From: Flavobacterium limnophilum
Lineage (GTDB): Bacteria; Bacteroidota; Bacteroidia; Flavobacteriales; Flavobacteriaceae
Assembly (NCBI RefSeq): GCF_027111315.2
Contig: NZ_CP114289.2
Coordinates: 744,001-808,000 of the forward strand
Direction: 5' to 3'
DNA length: 64,000 nucleotides
The notes beneath the pieces were generated by a model. That model saw only the letters and a list, made by a program, of their open reading frames with translations. It searched no databases and was not told the origin of the DNA. The number at the start of each line of letters is the position of its first letter. The first letter of the stretch is position 1. Of the stretch, positions 1 to 8,333 are shown one piece after another. The position numbers were made by a program, and so were the translations under genes.

Positions 1-663
1 TCCTTCACTGACATGTTGCACAGCACGGGTGGACAAATGGTTTTGTTGGGAGTTGTGGTATGCTTGGTCGGTATTGCTTTTTCCGGTAAAGCCGGAATGC
101 TTAAAGAAAAAGATTTTGCTACTGGTCACGAAGATAAAGATAAAGAATTTAGTCTTGTAAAAGGGTTGGTAATTGCCATAGTATCAGGTATTTTGAGTTC
201 GTTTTTCAATTTTGGTATTGAAGTTGGAAAACCAATGGCCGACGAAGCGGTTGCCCAAGGTTTTAATCCCTTGTTTCAAAACAATGTTACTTATATCGTG
301 ATACTTTGGGGTGGTTTGACTGTCAACTTTATCTGGTGTATGTATCTTAATTTTAAAAACAAAACTTTCGGGGATTATACGAACGCCCAAACACCAATAA
401 CCAAAAATATCATGTTTTCGGCTTTGGCAGGTACTATGTGGTTTTTGCAATTCTTCTTTTATGGAATGGGCGAAAGCAAATTAGGAAACGGGGCAAGCTC
501 TTGGATTCTGCACATGGCCACGATTATTTTAACGGCCAACTTTTGGGGATTTTACCTGAAAGAATGGACTGGAGTTTCGAAAAAGACTTTCAACACCTTC
601 CTTTTGGGAATCGGACTTATCCTTGCCTCGATTGTGATAGTGGGAATCGGAAATTCACTTTAA
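1..663 (+). CDS. rhaT: L-rhamnose/H+ symporter RhaT, C-terminal part
   Basis: Partial: the reading frame is open from base 1 (no stop upstream) and ends with TAA at 661-663. The visible 220 residues are very hydrophobic with several membrane spans, including a strongly apolar C-terminal helix. They fit the last two thirds of RhaT, an inner-membrane proton symporter of roughly 340 residues that imports L-rhamnose. The ATG at 13 is internal and not the true start. The next gene, the rhamnulose-phosphate aldolase, begins 33 bp downstream on the same strand, and the isomerase and kinase follow, so this is the transporter of a rhamnose operon. Family assignment rests on sequence character plus this context. 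Confidence 0.85.
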   Translation, partial: SFTDMLHSTGGQMVLLGVVVCLVGIAFSGKAGMLKEKDFATGHEDKDKEFSLVKGLVIAIVSGILSSFFNFGIEVGKPMADEAVAQGFNPLFQNNVTYIVILWGGLTVNFIWCMYLNFKNKTFGDYTNAQTPITKNIMFSALAGTMWFLQFFFYGMGESKLGNGASSWILHMATIILTANFWGFYLKEWTGVSKKTFNTFLLGIGLILASIVIVGIGNSL

Positions 664-696
664 ACTATAAATAGTAACAATATTAAATCAAAAACA

Positions 697-2838
697 ATGT
701 CAAATATTAACACAAACAACATGACTTTTAAGCACGTAAGCTACCTTTGGGATGAAGCTAAAGCCGCATCAATGGCTGGGGATGAAGTAGCACTTTTTAT
801 TTACCGTTCCAATTTATTGGGAGCGGATTTAAGATTAACCAACTATGGAGGTGGAAACACTTCTGTTAAAATCACGGACAAAGACCCTTTGACAGGAGCT
901 GATTCTGAAGTAATGTGGATTAAAGGTTCTGGTGGAGACATTGGAACATTGACAAAATCAGGTTGTGCTGCTCTTTACTTGGAAAGACTTCGCAATTTGG
1001 AAAACGTATATAGAGGAATTGAACATGAAGACGAAATGGTGGAATTATTCAACCACTGTATTTTTGACTTGGCTTCAAAAGCACCTTCCATTGATACGCC
1101 ATTGCACGGTTTCTTGCCATTTGCCCACATCGATCACTTGCATCCAGATGCTGCTATCGCTATTGCTGCCGCAAAAGACGGAGCCAAAATCACCGAAGAA
1201 TTATTCAACGGAGAGATTGGATGGGTTGGATGGCAACGTCCAGGTTTTGATTTAGGTTTGCAAATGCGCGCTTGCCTTGAAGAAGCTGCAGCAAAAGGAA
1301 AAAAATTAAAAGGGGTAATGTTGGGATCTCACGGTTTGTTTACTTGGGGAGATACTTCATACGAAAGTTATATCAACACATTGGAAGTAATTGAAAAATG
1401 TGCCGAATACTTAGAGTCTAACTACGGTAAAACGCGTCCAGTTTTCGGAGGTCAAAAAATAGAAAGTCTTCCAGAAGATGCCCGTAAATTACAAGCTGCA
1501 AAACTGGCTCCAATCTTGAGAGGTTTCTGTTCTTCAGAACGTAAAATGATTGGTCACTATACTGATGATGCTAGAGTATTGGAATTCATCAACTCTAATG
1601 ATTTAGATAAACTAGCGCCTCTTGGAACTTCTTGTCCAGACCACTTCTTGAGAACTAAAATCAGTCCGTTGGTAATCGAATTGGCTCCAAACGAAGATTT
1701 ATCTGATGTCAATGCCATTAAAACTAAATTGGCTCCAGCATTTGAGGCTTATCGCCAAATGTATTCCGAGTACTATAACACTTGCAAAAAATCGAACTCA
1801 CCAGCCATGCGTGATCCAAATCCGGTTGTAATTTTATACCCAGGAGTTGGTATGTTTACTTTTGCAAAAGACAAAACAATGGCTCGTTTGGCCTCAGAAT
1901 ATTATACCAATGCCGTAAACGTAATGAAAGGTGCCGAGGCAGTTTCGGAATATACTTCATTGCCTCGTCAAGAAGCTTTTGATATTGAATATTGGTTGTT
2001 GGAAGAAGCTAAATTGCAACGTATGCCAAAACCAAAAGCATTGTCTGGAAGAATTGCCGTAATCACTGGTTCTGCCGGTGGAATTGGAAAAGCTATCGCC
2101 AAGAAATTTGCCGAAGAAGGTGCTTGTGTGGTTATCAACGATATCAACGAAGAGCGTTTGGCCGGAGCAACAGCCGATTTTACCAAAATGTTTGGTAAAG
2201 ATGCAGTTTCTAGCACTTTATTGAATGTAACCGACGAGAAAAGTACGGAATTAGCATTGGATGCAGCTTGTTTGGCATTTGGTGGAGCTGATATCATCGT
2301 TAACAATGCGGGAATCAGTATATCTAAATCTATTGCAGAACATACTTTGGAAGAATGGGATAGATTGTATGATATTTTGGTAAAAGGACAATTTATTGTT
2401 TCTAAAGCTGGAATCGAAGTAATGCGCAAACAAGGTTTTGGTGGCGATATAGTAAATATTGTATCTAAAAATGCAGTAGTTGCCGGACCAAACAACCCTG
2501 GTTACGGTTCTGCCAAAGCGGCTCAAGCTCACTTGACTCGTTTGATGGCTGCCGAAGTAGGAGCTGATAAAATCCGTGTGAACACTGTTAATCCAGATGC
2601 CGTAATCTCTGATTCCAATATTTGGGCAGGCGGATGGGCTGAAGGTCGTGCAAAAGCGTATGGTATCACCGTGGCTGAATTGCCTGCGTATTATGCAAAA
2701 CGTACGTTGTTGAATGAAATTATATTGCCGGATGACATTGCCAATGCTTGTTTTGCATTCGTGGGTGGCTTGTTGGGTAAATCAACAGGAAATGCCTTGA
2801 ATGTTGACGGCGGCGTGTCAATGGGCTTTTATAGATAG
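697..2838 (+). CDS. rhaD: Bifunctional rhamnulose-1-phosphate aldolase / lactaldehyde dehydrogenase
   Basis: A 713-residue cytoplasmic fusion. Residues about 20-430 are a class II aldolase/adducin-type domain. From about residue 450 there is a short-chain dehydrogenase with a Rossmann TGSAGGIG motif (about 457-464), an NNAG motif, and the active-site YGSAK (about 604-608). Family knowledge: such fusions cleave L-rhamnulose-1-phosphate to dihydroxyacetone phosphate and L-lactaldehyde, then oxidise the aldehyde to L-lactate with NAD+. The start at 697 sits 33 bp after rhaT; a second in-frame ATG at 721 is possible. The product, lactate, explains the lutABC genes further downstream. No damage is seen. 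Confidence 0.93.
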   Translation: MSNINTNNMTFKHVSYLWDEAKAASMAGDEVALFIYRSNLLGADLRLTNYGGGNTSVKITDKDPLTGADSEVMWIKGSGGDIGTLTKSGCAALYLERLRNLENVYRGIEHEDEMVELFNHCIFDLASKAPSIDTPLHGFLPFAHIDHLHPDAAIAIAAAKDGAKITEELFNGEIGWVGWQRPGFDLGLQMRACLEEAAAKGKKLKGVMLGSHGLFTWGDTSYESYINTLEVIEKCAEYLESNYGKTRPVFGGQKIESLPEDARKLQAAKLAPILRGFCSSERKMIGHYTDDARVLEFINSNDLDKLAPLGTSCPDHFLRTKISPLVIELAPNEDLSDVNAIKTKLAPAFEAYRQMYSEYYNTCKKSNSPAMRDPNPVVILYPGVGMFTFAKDKTMARLASEYYTNAVNVMKGAEAVSEYTSLPRQEAFDIEYWLLEEAKLQRMPKPKALSGRIAVITGSAGGIGKAIAKKFAEEGACVVINDINEERLAGATADFTKMFGKDAVSSTLLNVTDEKSTELALDAACLAFGGADIIVNNAGISISKSIAEHTLEEWDRLYDILVKGQFIVSKAGIEVMRKQGFGGDIVNIVSKNAVVAGPNNPGYGSAKAAQAHLTRLMAAEVGADKIRVNTVNPDAVISDSNIWAGGWAEGRAKAYGITVAELPAYYAKRTLLNEIILPDDIANACFAFVGGLLGKSTGNALNVDGGVSMGFYR

Positions 2839-2844
2839 TAAAAT

Positions 2845-3060
2845 CCTTTGGTTTGGATTAGTAATTGATTTTTCTGGCGTCCGAAGTTTTCGGGCGTTAG
2901 ATTTATCTGAATTTTTAAACCTTACAATCACTACGGAATTTTATAAAGATTCCTAATAAAAGCGAAGCATTGCTTCTCTTTTGTGACTAAAAATACTACT
3001 TTGGTTTGGTTAGTAGTTATGTTGATTATTCTAACGCCTGATTTTTAGGGCGTTAGATTG
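2845..3060 (+). repeat. Duplicated hairpin element between rhaD and rhaI
   Basis: The 325-bp spacer holds two related units. Each begins with CTTTGGTTTGG (2846 and about 2998), followed by a hairpin with the same ends: 2873-2901 (TCTGGCGTCCGAA / TTCGGGCGTTAGA) and 3030-3057 (TCTAACGCC / GGCGTTAGA). A smaller hairpin, GAAGCA/TGCTTC, lies between them near 2963-2975. The stems differ from each other but keep pairing. Could be tandem intergenic repeats or RNA processing/attenuation structures inside the rha transcript. Confidence 0.6.
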
Positions 3061-3163
3061 TCTTAAAACTGCAAACAACACAATCACAAAGACTTTTTTA
3101 AAGTAACTTCAACCCAGCACTCTCGCTAAAAGAAGTTTGTTTTTAATTTTTAAAAAATATTTT

Positions 3164-4438
3164 ATGTTAATTGAATCAAGCAAAATTGCTTCACATAATG
3201 AGGATTTATTAAAATCCCACAAAAACAAATTGGTTTTCACGGCTTCTGAAATCGCAGAAACCGAAAACATTATCCAAAAATTAATTGATTTTCAAATCGC
3301 CATTCCATCTTGGGCTTTAGGAACAGGAGGAACTCGTTTTGGTCGTTTTCCAGGTGGTGGAGAGCCTCGTTCTTTGGAAGAAAAAATCGAAGACGTGGGT
3401 TTGCTACACGCTTTGAATAAAGCTTCTGGAGCGATTTCTTTGCACATTCCTTGGGATATCCCAACCGATCGCAATGCTATTAAAGCTTTGGCAGCACAAC
3501 ACGGATTGAAATTTGACGCAGTGAACTCCAACACTTTTCAAAACCAAGCGGATCAAGAGTATTCTTATAAGTTTGGTTCTTTGCAAAACGTAAACAAAGC
3601 AATTCGTAAACAAGCAGTTGATCACAACATTGAAGTAATCAAGCAAGGTATCGAGTTGGGTTCTGAGTCATTGACTGTTTGGCTTGCCGACGGTTCTTGT
3701 TTCCCGGGACAATTAAATTTCCGTAAAGCCTACCAAAATACTTTGGAAAGTTTAGAAGAAATTTATGCTGCCTTGCCTTCAAACTGGAAATTATTTTTGG
3801 AATACAAATGTGCCGAGCCTAATTTCTACTCCACTACAGTGGCTGATTGGGGACAATCGTATTCTTATGTGAAAAAATTAGGTGATAAAGCGAAGACTTT
3901 GGTTGATTTAGGTCACCACCTTCCAAATGCCAATATCGAGCAAATCGTTTCTTTGTTGTTGATGGAAGACAAATTAGGAGGTTTCCACTTCAATGATTCG
4001 AAATACGGTGACGACGATTTAACGGCCGGAGCCTTGAAACCATACCAATTATTCTTGATTTTCAACGAATTGGTGGAAGGAATGGATGCTAGAGGAATGA
4101 ATCACGCCAAAGATTTGGGATGGATGATTGATGCTTCGCACAACGTGAAAGATCCAATGGAAGATTTATTGCAATCGGTAGAAGCGATTATGGTGGCTTA
4201 TGCACAAGCACTTTCCGTGGACAGAAAAGCATTGGAAATTGCACAAGAAGAAAATGACGTGGTAAAAGCGCAAGAGATATTACAAAACGCTTTCCGTACC
4301 GATGTTCGTGCCTTGGTTGCCGAAGCGCGTTTGCGTTCGGGAGCAGCATTAAACCCAGTAGGATTGTATCGTGATCTTGCAGTAAGAAACAGTCTTATTG
4401 CTGAAAGAGGATTGAAAACAGTGGCAACTGGTTTGTAA
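3164..4438 (+). CDS. rhaI: L-rhamnose isomerase (RhaI-type sugar isomerase)
   Basis: 424 residues from the ATG at 3164; the frame could open at a TTG at 3137, but those residues (FLIFKKYF) look like spacer. A cytoplasmic TIM-barrel sugar isomerase of the RhaI type known from Pseudomonas stutzeri, distinct in sequence from E. coli RhaA. Visible features are a GTGGTRFGRFPGGGEPR loop near residues 53-70, LEYKCAEPNFYSTTVADWGQ in the middle, DLGHHLPNAN, and GGFHFNDSKYGDDDL, the acidic/His clusters that bind the metal pair in this family. It converts L-rhamnose to L-rhamnulose for the kinase 137 bp downstream. The position between aldolase and kinase supports the call. Confidence 0.9.
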   Translation: MLIESSKIASHNEDLLKSHKNKLVFTASEIAETENIIQKLIDFQIAIPSWALGTGGTRFGRFPGGGEPRSLEEKIEDVGLLHALNKASGAISLHIPWDIPTDRNAIKALAAQHGLKFDAVNSNTFQNQADQEYSYKFGSLQNVNKAIRKQAVDHNIEVIKQGIELGSESLTVWLADGSCFPGQLNFRKAYQNTLESLEEIYAALPSNWKLFLEYKCAEPNFYSTTVADWGQSYSYVKKLGDKAKTLVDLGHHLPNANIEQIVSLLLMEDKLGGFHFNDSKYGDDDLTAGALKPYQLFLIFNELVEGMDARGMNHAKDLGWMIDASHNVKDPMEDLLQSVEAIMVAYAQALSVDRKALEIAQEENDVVKAQEILQNAFRTDVRALVAEARLRSGAALNPVGLYRDLAVRNSLIAERGLKTVATGL

Positions 4439-4464
4439 TCCAAATCTTTGTAAATAAATAGAAG

Positions 4465-4515
4465 TTGCACAAATTCTACCTTATTTTATACTAAATAAGT
4501 GTAGAGTTTGTGCAA
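4465..4515 (+). terminator. Long hairpin after rhaI
   Basis: Arms 4465-4486 (TTGCACAAATTCTACCTTATTT-like) and 4493-4515 pair with one mismatch and one bulge around a 6-nt loop. There is no clean T-run after it, so it may be a repeat or an RNA-stabilising stem rather than a full terminator; rhaB follows on the same strand. Confidence 0.45.
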
Positions 4516-4540
4516 TTCTTGGATAATAAAAGGAATAAAA

Positions 4541-4568
4541 TCCGTTTTTCGGACAGTCTATAAAATAG
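4541..4568 (+). promoter_or_regulatory. Possible operator upstream of rhaB
   Basis: A perfect small palindrome TCCGTTTTTCGGA (4541-4553) runs into CGGACAGTCTATAAAATAG (4550-4568), directly before the rhaB start. A closely similar string CGGACAATCATAAAATA lies at 6072-6088 before lutA, and CGGACAACTACGG lies upstream of the GH2 gene at 44161. The sharing is visible in the sequence; a regulatory role is inference. Confidence 0.35.
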
Positions 4569-4574
4569 TTTAAA

Positions 4575-5930
4575 ATGAATGTAGTTGCGATTTTTGATAT
4601 TGGGAAAACAAACAAGAAAGTATTTTTGTTCAACGAAAATTATCAAATTGTTTGGGAGAAATCAGTGATTCTTGCCGAAACCGTGGATGAAGATGGTTTT
4701 CCCTGCGAAAATATTGTGGAGCTCAGCAAATGGGTAGCCGATAGATTGACTGAACTGAAGGAGTTGAAGGATTATATCCTTAAAGCCATTAATTTCAGTA
4801 CCTATGGTGCGAGTTTTGTTTATGTGGATGAAGAGGGCAAGAGTTTGACCCCGCTATACAATTATTTGAAACCCTATCCAGAAACCTTGTTGGAGAATTT
4901 TTATCCTAAATACAAAGGGAAGAAAAAGTTTGCCGTCAAAACCGCTTCGCCAGTCTTGGGAAATTTGAATTCGGGCATGCAAATTTATAGACTCAAGGAA
5001 GAAAGACCTGACTTGTTCGCCAAGGTAAAATATTGCCTTCATTTGCCACAATATTTAAGTTCTGTTTTGACACATCAATACTTTACGGATATTACCAGCA
5101 TTGGTTGTCACACCGGTCTTTGGAATTTCAAAAAAATGAAATATCATAAATGGGTGACCCAAGAGGGAATCATGGACAAATTGCCACCCATCAGAAATGT
5201 GGAAGAAACCATTAAAATCGAGAATGAAATTTCGGTGGGAATTGGTTTGCACGATAGTTCTTCAGCCTTAATTCCTTATACCATCAATTTCACGGAGCCT
5301 TTCGTTTTGTTGTCCACCGGAACTTGGAGTATTTCCATAAATCCGTTCAATGATACGCCATTGACTTCCGAAGAATTGCAAAAAGACTGTTTGTGTTTCT
5401 TGCAAAACAAAAAAATACCGGTAAAAGCAGCCCGATTGTTTGCCGGAAATACGCACGAAGTTCAATCGAAACGCATTTCCGAGCATTTTGGTTTACCAAA
5501 TGATTTCTACAAAGCGATTACGTATAACAAAGATATTATTGCTGACTTGAGGATTACAAATTTTAAAGAGACCTCGTTTAATACAGATTCATATATTGAA
5601 AAATGTCCTTTCGAGAATAGGAATCTCGATAGTTTCAAGAATCACGAGATAGCCTACCATCAATTAATTATGGATCTTATTGCACAACAAGTGCTTTCGA
5701 CAAAATTAGTGATTCACAATAGTCCTGTCAAGAAAGTTTTTGTGGATGGTGGATTTAGTAAAAACTCGATTTTTATGAATTTATTGGCGCAAGCTTTCCC
5801 AGAAATGGAAGTCTATGCAGCATCAATGGCACAAGCCAGTGCTTTAGGAGCTGCTTTGTCCATTCATAATAGCTGGAACCCAAAACCAATCCAGAACGAC
5901 TTGATTGATTTGAAATTTTATAAACATTAA
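4575..5930 (+). CDS. rhaB: Rhamnulokinase (FGGY carbohydrate kinase)
   Basis: 451 residues, a cytoplasmic FGGY-family kinase. The N-terminal phosphate-1 motif FDIGKTNKKVFLF and the C-terminal nucleotide-site stretch VFVDGGFSKN plus ASALGAALS are visible. Members phosphorylate sugars with ATP; between rhaI and the downstream lut genes and in the same operon direction as rhaD, the substrate is most likely L-rhamnulose, giving L-rhamnulose-1-phosphate. The ATG at 4575 gives a proper kinase N-terminus. The length is near the family norm. Fuculose kinase is the main alternative, disfavoured by the dedicated rhamnose neighbours. Confidence 0.88.
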   Translation: MNVVAIFDIGKTNKKVFLFNENYQIVWEKSVILAETVDEDGFPCENIVELSKWVADRLTELKELKDYILKAINFSTYGASFVYVDEEGKSLTPLYNYLKPYPETLLENFYPKYKGKKKFAVKTASPVLGNLNSGMQIYRLKEERPDLFAKVKYCLHLPQYLSSVLTHQYFTDITSIGCHTGLWNFKKMKYHKWVTQEGIMDKLPPIRNVEETIKIENEISVGIGLHDSSSALIPYTINFTEPFVLLSTGTWSISINPFNDTPLTSEELQKDCLCFLQNKKIPVKAARLFAGNTHEVQSKRISEHFGLPNDFYKAITYNKDIIADLRITNFKETSFNTDSYIEKCPFENRNLDSFKNHEIAYHQLIMDLIAQQVLSTKLVIHNSPVKKVFVDGGFSKNSIFMNLLAQAFPEMEVYAASMAQASALGAALSIHNSWNPKPIQNDLIDLKFYKH

Positions 5931-5969
5931 AGGATTTGTTCGTAACTAAAACTTAAGAAATGTTTCTAT

Positions 5970-6052
5970 TCGAATTTCACGAATTAACACGAATTTTTAA
6001 TCTAAATAAAGGCTAGAATTGGTGGAAATTCGTGAAATTTGTGTTTTTAAAA
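5970..6052. repeat. Imperfect palindromic intergenic repeat
   Basis: The rhaB-lutA spacer contains AATTTCACGAATT in one arm (about 5973-5998) and its complement GAAATTCGTGAAATT in the other (about 6019-6050), with ACACGAATT/AATTTGTGT flanks. Looks like a dispersed repeat of the kind often seen between genes in Flavobacterium; dispersal was not tested. Confidence 0.6.
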
Positions 6053-6102
6053 ATAGTTGAAGTCCAGAAAACGGACAATCATAAAATAATAAATAACTTA
6101 CC

Positions 6103-6858
6103 ATGAAAATTGGACTTTTTATACCCTGTTATGTGGATCAGTTTTATCCAAAAGTGGGTATTGCCACTTATGAATTATTGCAAAAATTAGGCTGTGACGT
6201 TCGTTTTCCAATGCGACAAACCTGTTGTGGACAACCAATGGCCAACAGCGGCTACGAACATTTGACCCAAGGCTGCGACGCCAATTTTGTGGCCAATTTT
6301 GCCGAATTCGATTATATCGTTTGCCCTTCGGGAAGCTGTGTCTTGCACGTCAAGGAGCATTTGCACGACGAAAAAAATGAAGCATTGTCGACAAAAATCA
6401 GAAAATCCGTTTTCGAATTGACCGAATTCATCACCGATATTTTGAAAGTCGAAAGCATCGATGGTCATTTTCCACACAAAGTAGGTTTGCACCAAAGTTG
6501 CCACGGACAACGCGGATTAAAACTTTCACAAATGAGTGAATTAAACGCTCCCTTTTTCTCCAAACCAGAACAATTATTGGCTAAAATAAGCGGAATCAAT
6601 CTGGTTTCTCTTAACAGAAAAGATGAATGTTGTGGTTTTGGAGGTACGTTTTGCGTGACCGAGGAAGCCATTTCTGTCAAGATGGGAAAAGACCGTATCA
6701 AAGATCACGAAGCCCATCAAGTGGAATATATTACCGGTTTCGACATGTCTTGCTTGATGCACATGGAAGGGATTTTGAGACGAGAAAATAGTCCCATCAA
6801 GACCATTCACATTGCAGAAATATTAAATTCGTCCACAATGAAAATTGAAACTAAATAA
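6103..6858 (+). CDS. lutA: Lactate utilisation protein LutA (cysteine-rich Fe-S subunit)
   Basis: 251 residues, cytoplasmic, no signal peptide. Two CCG (cysteine-rich) motifs, CCGQPMANSG near residue 41 and CCGFGGTF near residue 176, define the DUF224/CCG family of LutA/YkgE/GlpC-like subunits. With LutB and LutC it forms an iron-sulfur L-lactate dehydrogenase complex that makes pyruvate. It lies 172 bp after rhaB, and its partners are separated from it by a GH28 gene. L-lactate made by the RhaD fusion is the obvious substrate (inference from context). Confidence 0.9.
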   Translation: MKIGLFIPCYVDQFYPKVGIATYELLQKLGCDVRFPMRQTCCGQPMANSGYEHLTQGCDANFVANFAEFDYIVCPSGSCVLHVKEHLHDEKNEALSTKIRKSVFELTEFITDILKVESIDGHFPHKVGLHQSCHGQRGLKLSQMSELNAPFFSKPEQLLAKISGINLVSLNRKDECCGFGGTFCVTEEAISVKMGKDRIKDHEAHQVEYITGFDMSCLMHMEGILRRENSPIKTIHIAEILNSSTMKIETK

Positions 6859-6877
6859 AGCATTTAATCGCTCCTTA

Positions 6878-8242
6878 ATGAAAAAAGCTAGTCTGGTTTT
6901 AGTCCTGTTACTTTCTCTTGTTTTCTTGTCATTCAAGACAGACAAATCGAATGTTACCATAAAAGAAGTGGTGGTTGAAGCTCCTTTTGAAATGCCGGCC
7001 ATCAAAATACCGGATTTCAGTAATTGCAAGAAACTGTCCATTATTGATTTTGGTGCCATAAAAGGGAACAAGGAGAAAACGTCAGCGGCCATCAATAAAG
7101 CCATCAATAAAGCCAATAAAATGGGTGGCGGAATAGTTGTCATTCCCGAGGGAGAATGGTTAACAGCCAAAATTCATTTCAAAAGCAATGTCAATCTGCA
7201 TTTGAATAAAGGGGCAATCCTGCTTTTTTCCGAAGCCCCAAAGGATTATTTGCCGGCTGTTCACAGCACTTGGGAAGGATATGAATGCATGAATTTTTCC
7301 CCGCTGATTTATGCATACCAATGCAAAAATATCGCCATCACGGGAGAAGGAGAATTAAAAGCCAAAATGGATGTTTGGAAAATATGGTTCAAACGTCCAA
7401 AAGGCCACATGGAAAGCCTGAAAAGATTATACTATTTGGCTTCTTACAACAAAACAATGGAAGAGCGACAAATGGTCAATGACAGCGCCAATTTCCGTCC
7501 TCAATTCATCCAGTTCAATCGTTGCGAAAACATTTTGATGGATGGAGTTTCCATAACCAACAGCCCTTTTTGGACGATTCATCCTTTTCTTTCCAAGAAC
7601 GTTATTCTTCGAAACCTGAAAGTTTACGCACACGGCCATAACAACGACGGTGTGGATCCAGAAATGAGTCAAAACGTGTTGATTGAAAATTGTGTTTTTG
7701 ATCAAGGTGACGATGCCATTGCAATTAAATCGGGTTGCGGTAAAGGTGCTTGGTTATTGAATACACCGTCTAAAAACATTGTCATCCGAAACTGTACCGT
7801 CAAAAATGGGCATCAATTGGTAGCCATCGGAAGTGAATTATCGGGTGGTGTCGAAAATGTTTTTGTCGATAAATGCACGGTCGTGGACGGTGCCAAATTG
7901 AACCATTTGCTGTTCATAAAAACCAACGAGCGCAGGGGAGGATACGTGAAAAATATTTACATGAGCAATGTTGTTTCTGGAAAAATCGACCTAGGAATCC
8001 TGGGGATTGAAACAGATGTCTTGTACCAATGGCGGGATTTGGTTCCAACTATTGAACGAAGACTTACCCTGATTAAAAATATTTATCTCGAAAACGTAAA
8101 AGCTACCGACGTGAAATTCATTTCGAGAGTATTGGGTCAAAAAGAACTGCCCGTGGAAAATGTATTTATGAAGAATGTTCACGCCGATTTGATTCAAGGA
8201 AACATACACGAAAATATCTTGAATTTTGAGAATCGGAATTAA
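6878..8242 (+). CDS. GH28 polygalacturonase-like hydrolase
   Basis: 454 residues from the ATG at 6878, 19 bp after lutA; the frame can be opened at a TTG at 6845, but the ATG puts the signal peptide (MKKASLVLVLLLSLVFLSF) at the N-terminus. A right-handed beta-helix enzyme of family GH28: the NNDGVDPEMS, QGDDAIAIKSG, NGHQLVAIGSELSGG and FIKTN motifs match the family's NTD, DD, GHG and RIK signatures in order. Likely periplasmic, acting on galacturonic-acid-containing oligosaccharides such as rhamnogalacturonan fragments. Its place between lutA and lutB, with short spacing, is unusual. Confidence 0.88.
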   Translation: MKKASLVLVLLLSLVFLSFKTDKSNVTIKEVVVEAPFEMPAIKIPDFSNCKKLSIIDFGAIKGNKEKTSAAINKAINKANKMGGGIVVIPEGEWLTAKIHFKSNVNLHLNKGAILLFSEAPKDYLPAVHSTWEGYECMNFSPLIYAYQCKNIAITGEGELKAKMDVWKIWFKRPKGHMESLKRLYYLASYNKTMEERQMVNDSANFRPQFIQFNRCENILMDGVSITNSPFWTIHPFLSKNVILRNLKVYAHGHNNDGVDPEMSQNVLIENCVFDQGDDAIAIKSGCGKGAWLLNTPSKNIVIRNCTVKNGHQLVAIGSELSGGVENVFVDKCTVVDGAKLNHLLFIKTNERRGGYVKNIYMSNVVSGKIDLGILGIETDVLYQWRDLVPTIERRLTLIKNIYLENVKATDVKFISRVLGQKELPVENVFMKNVHADLIQGNIHENILNFENRN

Positions 8243-8333
8243 GAAATAAAAACATTGAAATAAGAAGCTAAAATATAATCAAAAATGGATTGCGTAGCAT
8301 TTGTAGTCTTTCCATTTTTAAACTAATAAAAAG

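Noticed and set aside
1968..2495. 175-residue minus-strand frame
   Set aside because: Antisense to the dehydrogenase half of the rhaD fusion; no motif.
3137..3163. TTG start for rhaI
   Set aside because: Adds a hydrophobic, non-family tail; ATG at 3164 fits RhaI length.
6845..6877. TTG start for the first GH28
   Set aside because: Would overlap lutA and place residues before the signal peptide; ATG at 6878 is better.
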